DNA of 6,842 bases, taken from assembly GCA_052387335.1 (NCBI GenBank), contig JBQTJH010000189.1, positions 1 through 6,842 of the forward strand. Direction: 5' to 3'. The notes beneath the pieces were generated by a model. That model was not told the DNA's origin. It searched no databases and was given only the letters and a program-made list of their open reading frames with translations. The position numbers and the translations under genes were made by a program. Source of the stretch: Panacagrimonas sp052387335 (lineage in GTDB: Bacteria; Pseudomonadota; Gammaproteobacteria; Nevskiales; Nevskiaceae). This document shows positions 1 through 5,661 of this stretch, piece after piece (position 1 is the first letter of the stretch; every line of letters starts with the position of its first letter).

Positions 1-872
1 GGCAGGTCCAAATAGCTGGTGCCGTGCATCGCCGCTGTTTGCTGATCCCAGTTCTTGTCGCAACTGGCGTAAGAGTGCTCAAAGTTATGCTGCACCGTGA
101 ACAGCACGATGCCGCCGGCGCCCGCCAGCGAAGTGCTGATCAGGTACACGGAAAAAAACAGCAGCGGCCCGATCAGCCAGCACATCAAGGCCCACAGACT
201 CAGCAGCACCAGATTGTTGAGCGTCATGTGCCAGTACTCGGCTCGTGAGGCCCAGTACCGTGTGCGGAACGCGGCGGCGTGGTCGCGCACCGACACGCCC
301 GGCTGCGCCCACTTGCCGCGCAGCAGATGCAGCATCAATGCAGCGCTGCCACGCATCCAGGTCAGACGCGGGTTGAGAATCAGGTAGACGAAGCCTGCGA
401 TCGGCGCCATTACCAGTCGCCGCGCGCGCACATAGGCGCGCTGACCCTTGGGACATAGCGCGGCAAATTCCTGCACGCTGAGAATGGCTAGCGGGCCGCG
501 GTATCGAGCCCAGTTGCCGTTGGTGGCGTGGTGATAATTGTGGTGACGCGCCCACACGTACTGAGGCATGCCGGCCAGCACGCCCAGCAGGAAGCCAAAG
601 CCGCGATTCAGTGACGGCGTGCGGAACAGGCTGCCATGTCCGCATTCGTGCATCAGCACAAACGCGCGCAGCAGAAACAGACAGAGGCCCAAGCTGGCGA
701 GCGCGCTAAGCAGATAGGAGGTCGTCGGTCCCAGACTGGCCAGCACCCACAGCGCGGCAAATGGCAGCACCGTTGTACACACCTGGAGCAGGCCTTTGAG
801 ATCGTCTGCCTGGGTGTAGGCGTCGATATCCAATTGCACAGACGCAGCGGCTGACGTCACGCCAGTAGGCAC
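1..872 (-). CDS. Membrane fatty acid desaturase (DesA/omega-6 type), C-terminus cut by window edge
   Basis: Di-iron integral membrane enzyme that would put a double bond into acyl chains of membrane lipids. The minus-strand frame gives 290 residues before the left edge. Histidine box 1 is HECGH (75-79) and box 2 is HHNYHH (110-115). Further on come FTVQHNFEHSYA (about 258-269) and GTSYLDL (284-290), which in this family precede the third HxxHH box; that box must lie beyond the edge. Hydrophobic stretches lie at about 31-70, 90-108, 155-167 and 220-262. The chosen start is GTG 872, because GGAG sits six bases upstream and the residues from there match the usual short N-terminus. The same frame stays open to an ATG at 974 with no clear ribosome binding site, which would add 34 residues. 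It is the last visible gene of the leftward group and looks intact. The family is certain; bond position and substrate (phospholipid, CoA or ACP) cannot be read from the sequence. Confidence 0.93.
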   Translation of the reverse strand, partial: MPTGVTSAAASVQLDIDAYTQADDLKGLLQVCTTVLPFAALWVLASLGPTTSYLLSALASLGLCLFLLRAFVLMHECGHGSLFRTPSLNRGFGFLLGVLAGMPQYVWARHHNYHHATNGNWARYRGPLAILSVQEFAALCPKGQRAYVRARRLVMAPIAGFVYLILNPRLTWMRGSAALMLHLLRGKWAQPGVSVRDHAAAFRTRYWASRAEYWHMTLNNLVLLSLWALMCWLIGPLLFFSVYLISTSLAGAGGIVLFTVQHNFEHSYASCDKNWDQQTAAMHGTSYLDL

Positions 873-1010
873 AGAGAACTCCGAAGGGAAGCGCGAATGG
901 TAAACGCTGGGCCGAATACGCGTTGACGTCTGGCGTCGCGCCACTGCAATTTCTGGCAAAGGGCGTGCCGTCATACGGCTGTCGCAGGTTTGTGCGGCGG
1001 AAGCGCGCCC
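873..1010 (-). other. Gap between the MBL-like gene and the desaturase gene
   Basis: This stretch of 138 bases separates the stop of the broken MBL-like gene from the GTG start of the desaturase. It holds the GGAG ribosome binding site just before 872. The desaturase frame is open through most of it (ATG at 974), so part could be coding. I see no clear -35/-10 pair and no strong hairpin. The length would allow the desaturase its own promoter. Confidence 0.4.
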
Positions 1011-1734
1011 TCAGCGCAGCCTTGCAACGTTGGCGGCCAGCGCCTGCTTGGCGCCGCCCATCTTGGGCGTGCCGTGCCCGCCGATCAGATGATCAAAGTC
1101 CAGTGCCAGCACACGCTCAAAGTCTGCACGCAGGCTGCCGCCGGGCGGCGTCACCTGCTTGAGCCAGATCGGCCCGATCACGCAGGGCGTGAAAAAAGCC
1201 CATGGGAACCATCACCAGCTTGCCCAGTGTGGACAGCAGCGGGTCGCGCTCGTAGTGCTTCACGCTGTCACAGGTCACCAGCAGACGGCGCTGCGGCAGA
1301 AACACCGCGCACTCCGCGCGGGTGGCCTGCTTGAACACCACGACCTTGGCGTCGGCAATGGGGAACGCGCCGTCTTCGCTGATCGCGTGGGTGAATGCCG
1401 GTTCCGGATAGGCCTGCACGCCCGGCACGCTCCAGAACGCCACACCATGGCGATCCACGTAGTAGCCGTCATCACAGCCGTGAAACGTGCCCAAGCGCAC
1501 CGCGTGTCTGAACGGCCCGAGCGCCAACAGCTGCGCTTCGGCCTCCGCACTCACGCGCACCGGATTGAGCAGCACCCAACCCTCAGGCCCGAGCACGGCG
1601 AGCATGTTGCGGCCGAAACGAATCTTGAGATTCAGCGGAATGCGCATGGAGATTTCGCTGCACGCCAGCCACACACCGGGAAAACATTCCCGTAAGGGCA
1701 GGTGATACGCGGCCTCCGGATGATGCGCCGTCAT
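1011..1734 (-). pseudogene. Metallo-beta-lactamase-like (DUF4336-like) protein, frameshifted
   Basis: The ATG at 1734 opens a frame that reads well for about 180 residues and then becomes nonsense (HALRDRADLAQAG...) to a stop at 1117. The sensible continuation, TPCVIGPIWLKQV and on to a TGA at 1011-1013, lies in another frame. Dropping one base from the T6 run (A6 on the plus strand, 1192-1197) joins both parts into a smooth 240-residue protein. It has a WVLLNPVRV strand, FHGCDD (84-89) where MBL proteins have HxHxDH, an Asp in TCDS (156) and a His in GGHG (220). This is the layout of a degenerate MBL fold, and the N-terminal half resembles DUF4336 proteins. Substrate and metal binding are unknown; several usual ligands are missing. 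The start is eight bases after the upstream gene's stop, so the two are probably co-transcribed. It may be a true pseudogene or a homopolymer sequencing error. Family assignment is from memory of the motif pattern. Confidence 0.75.
1192..1197 (-). other. Homopolymer frameshift site in the MBL-like gene
   Basis: Six A on the plus strand (six T in the coding direction) mark the point where reading sense moves from one frame to another. With five T the codons become GGC TTT TTC ACG CCC and the family-like protein continues to 1011. Confidence 0.8.
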
Positions 1735-1742
1735 GCTCGGCC

Positions 1743-2435
1743 TCAGCCCTTGCGCGCCTGCAACTTCACCGCCTTGAGCGTGTACCAGTACGTGATCGAC
1801 ACCCAGACGAAGAACACCGCCGCCACCATCCAGAAACCGAACAGACCGTTGTAGGCAAACGGTCCGGACTTCACGAAGGGAATCACCTGGCCAGACACCG
1901 CGCCAAACGCCAGCCAGAAATTGAGATACGCAAACCAGCGTGGATAAATCGGTTCTGCAGATGTATCGCCAATCACCGCCAGGCCAATGCACAGCCACTG
2001 CAGGATGGTACGCGCGGCGCCGGCCAGAAACATGAACCAAGCCAGATCATTGAGCACCGTGATCAGCTCCGGGCTGGTGCCCTCGCGGTAGGAAATAGCC
2101 AGCCAGATGAAACCCGGCACCAGCAACAGACACAGCCCCGACGCCGCCGACACGTACTACAGATTGGCCATCACATGATGCGGCCCTTCAATGCGCTTGA
2201 GCTGGGTTGCGATCACCGCCGCAAAGCCCACCACCAGCGGCGACACCAGGCACATCAGCAACACGCCGATCCGCATCGGGTAATTGCTGGGCGTGAACAT
2301 GGCCGACAGCTCGGCCGGTGTCAGATCGGGAGAAGGCGGTGGCAACCAGCCGGTCAGGACAAAGCCGCCCACGAAAACCACGATCGCCATGACGATGGCG
2401 CCGTGGGTCAGGATCAACTGGTTTCTGGTGTTCAT
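1743..2435 (-). pseudogene. Six-helix membrane protein of unknown function, split by in-frame TAG
   Basis: From ATG 2435 (GGGGGA just upstream) the frame runs 92 residues to a TAG at 2157-2159. It then continues open in the same frame from TAC 2156 to a TGA at 1743-1745. With the stop read through, the product is 230 residues with six hydrophobic segments: about 10-30, 54-78, 94-114, 126-150, 162-182 and 200-222. The first two lie before the stop and four after it. Loops carry PPPSPDLTPAEL, LNDLAWFM and IYPRWFAYLNFW. The pattern is that of one polytopic inner-membrane protein and not two genes. CAG to TAG is the simplest single change, giving ANLQYVSAASG. A GTG at 2153 could restart the second part, but no good ribosome binding site is seen. 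I do not recognise a named family. It is the first gene of the leftward group. Possible causes are pseudogenization, an assembly error or suppression. Confidence 0.75.
2157..2159 (-). other. In-frame amber stop inside the membrane protein gene
   Basis: On the minus strand the bases read ATG GCC AAT CTG TAG TAC GTG TCG. The TAG is in frame with both the upstream ATG 2435 and the downstream open frame that ends at 1743. No insertion or deletion is needed, so a single substitution explains it. Confidence 0.9.
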
Positions 2436-2527
2436 GGTCCCCCGCCGGTTGGAAGTCTTGAGGCGAAGAGCCCGGCTGCAAACCCGTGGGCAACCTCCGC
2501 CTTGGTTTCGACTGCAATTCGGTGCGG

Positions 2528-2533
2528 ATCATA
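2528..2533 (-). promoter_or_regulatory. Candidate -10 box for the leftward operon
   Basis: On the minus strand TATGAT matches five of six bases of the sigma70 TATAAT box and lies about 95 bases before ATG 2435. No good TTGACA-like box stands 16-18 bases upstream. That space is instead occupied by the ATAACGGCCGTTAT palindrome, so the promoter may depend on or be blocked by a regulator. Confidence 0.35.
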
Positions 2534-2542
2534 GACGGGGTT

Positions 2543-2556
2543 ATAACGGCCGTTAT
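2543..2556. promoter_or_regulatory. Perfect 14-bp palindrome, possible operator
   Basis: ATAACGGCCGTTAT reads the same on both strands. It sits ten bases upstream of the candidate minus-strand -10 box, where a dimeric repressor or activator would touch the -35 region. A partial copy, ATAACGGC, occurs at 2657-2664. The regulator is unknown. Confidence 0.45.
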
Positions 2557-2560
2557 CGTG

Positions 2561-2572
2561 ACAGCCGGCTGT
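2561..2572. promoter_or_regulatory. Perfect 12-bp palindrome
   Basis: ACAGCCGGCTGT is a perfect inverted repeat four bases from the 2543-2556 palindrome. It could be a second protein-binding site. Part of the symmetry may be chance in GC-rich DNA. Confidence 0.3.
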
Positions 2573-2664
2573 GGCGGCCAGGGGCCCTGCAGGTGCATCC
2601 GCCCCCCTGCGGCCCCAAAAACTCAGGTCAACAGGCCCACCGCAAGTTCTGCACAGATAACGGC

Positions 2665-2682
2665 GATCACGATCAAGATCAG
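2665..2682. repeat. Three tandem GATCAN hexamers
   Basis: GATCAC, GATCAA and GATCAG follow each other without a gap, so three GATC sites stand exactly six bases apart. They lie directly beside the 2683-2696 palindrome. If the host has Dam methylase this is a dense methylation cluster; otherwise it may be chance. Confidence 0.5.
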
Positions 2683-2696
2683 GGGATTGCAATCCC
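2683..2696. promoter_or_regulatory. Perfect 14-bp palindrome upstream of dacB
   Basis: GGGATTGCAATCCC is a perfect inverted repeat 40 bases before the TTG start of dacB. It contains TTGCAA, a fair -35-like hexamer, but no -10 box stands at proper spacing. It looks like a binding site for a dimeric regulator. Confidence 0.4.
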
Positions 2697-2724
2697 GTGG
2701 GAGTCTTAACTCCATCGATTTCTC

Positions 2725-2729
2725 AGGAG
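2725..2729 (+). promoter_or_regulatory. Strong ribosome binding site deciding the TTG start of dacB
   Basis: AGGAG stands seven bases before TTG 2737. This is the best Shine-Dalgarno match near the gene and the reason for choosing TTG over GTG 2785 or ATG 2797. Confidence 0.6.
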
Positions 2730-2736
2730 CGGTCTT

Positions 2737-4218
2737 TTGCTTTCACTTAGTAAATGTGAGGTTAGGTCGACTGCTAAGGCGGACGTGAGTTGCTTCATGG
2801 TTTTGGCTCTGATGCTCGCCCCGCTGCCGGCGCTGGCTGATTGGAAGGAGCTCAATGCTCTAGAAAAACAAGGCGCCCGCGTCAGCGCTTTGGTCACCGA
2901 CCTCGGCGATGGCGACACGCTCCAGAAGCTACACCCAGACACGCGCCTGAGCCCTGCCTCAATCACCAAGCTGGTTGTGTCTGCGGCGGCGCTGGACGTG
3001 TGGCCTGCGGATAAGACCTTCGAGACTCGGGTCCAGGCAGTGGGTACGATCACTGACGGTCGGCTCTCGGGTGATCTGCTGATGACCGGAGAGGGGGATG
3101 CCACGCTTGATCATCGCGACCTGTGGCAGATCGCAGGTCAGGTGCGAGCGTCCGGACTGCGTTCGGTGAGCGGCCAATTGGTGGTGCGGCCGCCCTATGG
3201 TCCCCTGGGTTGCGATAACGCGGACCGCTGCGAGGCGCTCGAGCGTAGCGACACCTCCTACAACGTGCCCATGGCCAGCCTGGGCGTGGACTACGGCAAC
3301 TGGTGTGTGGAAGTGCGCCCTTCGGCCCTGATCGGCAAGCCGGCCGAGCTGCGGGCCTGCGGGGGCGTTTCACTGCCGATTGCGGTGGAGGGCGGAATTA
3401 CTACGCTCAAGGCGCAGGCCAAGGAGAATTTCTGGATCGAGCGGCGTACCACCAATGGACTGGATTTTCTGCAGGTCGGTGGTGCGATGGCCCAGGGCGA
3501 GTCCGAAGAAGTATTCCGCGCCATGTCCGATCCCGCTCGCGGGGCCGGCATGCTGCTGCGTCAGATGCTGCTGGAGTTAGACGTAAAGGTCGAGGGTCCG
3601 GTTCGGGTCAGCTACGAGCCGATGGCCGATGCCGGACAGACCCTCGCGAGCCAGCACGGCTTGGCCTTGCGCGAACAGCTCGGTCGCATGCTGCGCTTTT
3701 CCAACAACTACGTGGCGGACCTGCTGACCCTTGGAATCGCGGCGGCGGGCGGGGCCACCCCGACGACGCAGTTGGCGGAGTCGTCTGCCGGCCTGGCCCG
3801 ATTCATGGCACGCGGCGATCCCAAGCAGAAGAATGCTCCGCTAATTTTCAGCGGCAGCGGGCTGACGCCTGAGAATCTGATCTCGGCCAACGACATGGTG
3901 CGGATGTTGAAGAGCCAGTACGAGGATGCGCGCACCTTCCCGGCGTTCTACGGTGGGCTCGTGGTGCCACGCCAAGCGCCCTATGCCTTCCTGCGCGGTG
4001 GCAGCAGCGCCTGGCTGGACCGGGTGGCGCTCAAGACCGGCACGATGAACGACCCGCGCTCAGTGTGCGCGGTCGCCGGGTACCTGCGGCGCAAGAATGG
4101 TGGGTGGATGGCGTTTGCCATCCTGGTGAACGGCGGAGACAAGCTGCGTCGCGTGCCACTGCACAAGGCCATGGACGCCATCAAGTCGGATATCGAGGAT
4201 TTGCTCCGGCGCTACTAG
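2737..4218 (+). CDS. dacB: D-alanyl-D-alanine carboxypeptidase/endopeptidase, PBP4 type (peptidase S13)
   Basis: Periplasmic penicillin-binding protein that removes the terminal D-Ala of peptidoglycan stem peptides and cuts D-Ala-mDAP cross-links. The 493 residues contain all three active-site motifs of the family: SITK (75-78, catalytic Ser75 and Lys78), SNN (322-324) and KTGT (433-436). GEGDATLD (about 118-125) and the SGSGL motif before the third box are also family marks. Residues 1-34 form a signal peptide: a basic start, a VLALMLAPLP core and an ALA cleavage site before DW. Length is close to the E. coli protein of 477. The start is TTG 2737 because of AGGAG upstream, but the first 16 codons are unusually AT-rich at third positions. 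GTG 2785 (with AAGG upstream) or ATG 2797 are therefore real alternatives, leaving a shorter signal without a basic end. It is transcribed away from the leftward operon and probably not with the next gene, which has its own promoter. Confidence 0.93.
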   Translation: MLSLSKCEVRSTAKADVSCFMVLALMLAPLPALADWKELNALEKQGARVSALVTDLGDGDTLQKLHPDTRLSPASITKLVVSAAALDVWPADKTFETRVQAVGTITDGRLSGDLLMTGEGDATLDHRDLWQIAGQVRASGLRSVSGQLVVRPPYGPLGCDNADRCEALERSDTSYNVPMASLGVDYGNWCVEVRPSALIGKPAELRACGGVSLPIAVEGGITTLKAQAKENFWIERRTTNGLDFLQVGGAMAQGESEEVFRAMSDPARGAGMLLRQMLLELDVKVEGPVRVSYEPMADAGQTLASQHGLALREQLGRMLRFSNNYVADLLTLGIAAAGGATPTTQLAESSAGLARFMARGDPKQKNAPLIFSGSGLTPENLISANDMVRMLKSQYEDARTFPAFYGGLVVPRQAPYAFLRGGSSAWLDRVALKTGTMNDPRSVCAVAGYLRRKNGGWMAFAILVNGGDKLRRVPLHKAMDAIKSDIEDLLRRY

Positions 4219-4238
4219 CGCCCCGGTGCCGCGCGTGA

Positions 4239-4267
4239 TTGTCACGCTGCACGTCCGGCAGTATGGT
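4239..4267 (+). promoter_or_regulatory. Sigma70-like promoter for the CBS-hslR unit
   Basis: TTGTCA (4239-4244) and TATGGT (4262-4267) are separated by 17 bases, the ideal spacing. They match five and four of six consensus bases. Transcription would begin near 4274, about 27 bases before the CBS gene start at 4301. The -35 box overlaps a small inverted repeat (GCGTGA, TTG, TCACGC, 4233-4247). Confidence 0.5.
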
Positions 4268-4300
4268 TCGGGCACTAGAACTGCGGTCGGGAGATGCGGC

Positions 4301-4708
4301 ATGTCCAAGCTGGATGCGGTGAGCGTTCGCGATTACATGGTCGCGGCCGACAAGCTCGTGAAACTGAGTCCGCACACCGAAGTGATGGCGGCCATCAATC
4401 AGCTGGTGAAACACCATATTTCAGGTGCGCCTGTGGTGGAAGCGGACGGTGTGGTGGTGGGCATGCTGTCGGAGATGGATTGCATGCAGGTGGGTCTGAT
4501 TGCGGCGGAAGACACCTGCGTCGCCGGCCCGGTCAGTCAGTTCATGAAAACCAACGTGGTGTCGGTGTCGCCGGACGACAGCCTGACCCAGCTCGCGCAG
4601 CTGTTCTTGAGTAAGCCCTACCGACGCTATCCGGTGATGGAGAACGGTCGGTTGGTGGGCCAGATTTCACGCTCGGACGTGCTCAAGGCCATCAGCGCCA
4701 TGTGCTGA
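4301..4708 (+). CDS. Two-CBS-domain protein
   Basis: A small cytoplasmic protein of 135 residues made of only two CBS repeats, at about 8-66 and 78-135. Such pairs form a Bateman module that usually senses adenosine nucleotides; what this one binds or controls is unknown. The first repeat shows VRDYM, ISGAPVVEADGVVVGMLSEMD; the second shows VSQFM, RRYPVMENGRLVGQISRSDVL. The ATG at 4301 has GGGAG seven bases upstream and leads straight into the first repeat. The frame is open back to 4226, but that part has no family look and carries the promoter. Its stop overlaps the GTG start of hslR by seven bases, so the two are likely co-translated. The domain assignment is firm and the function open. 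Confidence 0.9.
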   Translation: MSKLDAVSVRDYMVAADKLVKLSPHTEVMAAINQLVKHHISGAPVVEADGVVVGMLSEMDCMQVGLIAAEDTCVAGPVSQFMKTNVVSVSPDDSLTQLAQLFLSKPYRRYPVMENGRLVGQISRSDVLKAISAMC

Positions 4709-5142
4709 GCGTTGCGCGCTTGAGCGAGGACCAGGATGATCGAGACGATCAAGACGACGAGGACGATCGCGGTCCCGTCCGTCTCGACAAGTGGCTGTGG
4801 GCGGCGCGCTTCTACCGCACGCGCAGCATCGCCAAGCAGGCGATTGAATCCGGCCATGTGCGCTACGAGGGCGATCGGGCCAAGGTGGGCCGTGCGGTGC
4901 GCGTCGGCGCCGTCCTGGTGGTACGCCAGGGTTGGGACGAGCGCGAGGTCATCGTGCGGGGGCTCAGCGCCCAGCGCGGCGGCGCCCCTCAAGCCCAGCA
5001 ACTCTATGAAGAAACCGCTGACAGCCTGCGTCGACGCGAAGAAGCGCGTTTGATCCGCAAGAGTGGGCCGAGTTTTGATCCAGTGCGGCCCGACAAGAAG
5101 CAGCGCCGTGAGGGCTCGCGGTTCAAGCGGGGTGGTGAATGA
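4702..5142 (+). CDS. hslR: Heat shock protein 15 (Hsp15), S4-domain ribosome-associated protein
   Basis: Hsp15 binds free 50S ribosomal subunits that still carry a nascent peptidyl-tRNA and helps to recycle them after stress. The S4 RNA-binding domain spans about 27-88 and opens with the hallmark VRLDKWLWAARFYRTRSIA. LYEETADS (101-108) and the basic tail RPDKKQRR...RFKRG (129-144) match E. coli HslR closely. The 146 residues exceed the E. coli 133. The difference sits at the N-terminus, where residues 8-23 are almost all Asp, Glu, Gln and Arg. No ATG is in frame; GTG 4702 overlaps the CBS gene's end, and TTG 4720 is an alternative six codons later. Neither has a good ribosome binding site, which suggests coupling to the gene before. 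It shares ATGA with the next gene. Confidence 0.94.
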   Translation: MLSVARLSEDQDDRDDQDDEDDRGPVRLDKWLWAARFYRTRSIAKQAIESGHVRYEGDRAKVGRAVRVGAVLVVRQGWDEREVIVRGLSAQRGGAPQAQQLYEETADSLRRREEARLIRKSGPSFDPVRPDKKQRREGSRFKRGGE

Positions 5143-5603
5143 GCGCCGCAGCCCGTTTGATTGAAAGCCACGAGGACATCTGCAGGCTGTTATCCACTGT
5201 GCGCCGCGTGGCGGTGCTCGGCATCAAGACCGAGGCGAAGGCGCAGCAGCCGGCGTTCTATGTGCCGGCCTATCTGGTGCAGGCGGGCCTCACGGTGGTG
5301 CCGGTACCGGTCTACTACCCGGACGTGACCCGCATCCTGGGGCAGCCGGTATATCGCCGACTTGCGGATATCCCGGGCGAGCTGGATCTGGTGGATATTT
5401 TTCGCCGCCCGCAGGATCTGCCGGCGCATCTGGATGATCTGCTGGCCAAGCGCCCGCGTGCGGTATGGCTGCAGCAGGGCATCCGCCATGAAGAGTTTGC
5501 GCGCAAGCTGATCGACGCCGGCATCAGCGTGGTGCAGGACCTTTGCCTGATGGTGGAGCATCGGCGCTGCGCGGAAAACTCGGGTTCATACAGTCGCGGA
5601 TAA
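5139..5603 (+). CDS. CoA-binding protein, YccU type (Rossmann fold)
   Basis: A 154-residue cytoplasmic protein of the CoA_binding_2 family, related to succinyl-CoA synthetase nucleotide-binding folds; the true role of these proteins is not known. RRVAVLGIKTEAKAQQPAFY (22-41) is the glycine turn that holds the CoA phosphates. It is followed by VVPVPVYY, ILGQPVYRRLADIPGELDLV, DIFRRP (87-92), AVWLQQGIRHEE (108-119) and VVQDLCLMVEHRR (131-143), all in family order. Length is typical. Its ATG overlaps the stop of hslR as ATGA, so it is translated with hslR. Identity of the family is clear from the run of motifs. Confidence 0.92.
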   Translation: MSAAARLIESHEDICRLLSTVRRVAVLGIKTEAKAQQPAFYVPAYLVQAGLTVVPVPVYYPDVTRILGQPVYRRLADIPGELDLVDIFRRPQDLPAHLDDLLAKRPRAVWLQQGIRHEEFARKLIDAGISVVQDLCLMVEHRRCAENSGSYSRG

Positions 5604-5661
5604 ACTGCGCAGACGCCGAGCCGCTTGGGGCTTGGCCCCGTTCCTCAAACCCAGATCAAGC
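5604..5661 (+). other. Short gap before opgD
   Basis: These 58 bases hold a weak hairpin, GGGGC TTG GCCCC (5627-5639), without a following T-run, and no clear promoter. AAG lies just before the opgD ATG as a poor ribosome binding site. opgD may be read through from the unit before it. Confidence 0.35.

Larger units (their letters stand above)
2436..2736. promoter_or_regulatory. Divergent intergenic control region
   Basis: These 301 bases lie between the leftward membrane protein gene and rightward dacB. They hold perfect palindromes at 2543-2556, 2561-2572 and 2683-2696, a GATCAN triplet repeat at 2665-2682, a small hairpin (GGAGT, loop CTTA, ACTCC, 2700-2713) and a candidate -10 for the minus strand at 2528-2533. 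No convincing protein gene lies here. A minus-strand frame from TTG 2692 to 2432 (86 codons) has no family resemblance and no start signal. Confidence 0.6.

Noticed and set aside
85..645. 186-codon minus-strand open frame
   Set aside because: It is a shifted shadow of the desaturase, whose own frame carries HECGH and HHNYHH.
1159..1695. 178-codon plus-strand open frame
   Set aside because: It lies antisense to the MBL-like gene, has a His/Arg/Gln-rich shadow composition and no family motif.
2157..2159. TAG as a pyrrolysine codon
   Set aside because: No sign of pyrrolysine machinery in the window, and this is not a known pyrrolysine protein; plain mutation or error is simpler.
2625..2682. 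Short hydrophobic minus-strand peptide (ILIVIAVICAELAVGLLT)
   Set aside because: Under 25 residues with no ATG or GTG and no ribosome binding site; the Ile-rich run comes from the GATC repeat.
2432..2692. 86-codon minus-strand frame with a CRTC motif, ending in an overlap with the membrane protein start
   Set aside because: TTG start without ribosome binding site, one CxxC only, and no recognisable fold; the DNA is better explained as a control region.
4233..4247. GCGTGA-TTG-TCACGC hairpin as dacB terminator
   Set aside because: Six-base stem with no T-run, and it overlaps the -35 box of the next promoter.
5627..5639. GGGGC-TTG-GCCCC as a terminator before opgD
   Set aside because: Five-base stem without a U-tract; too weak to call.
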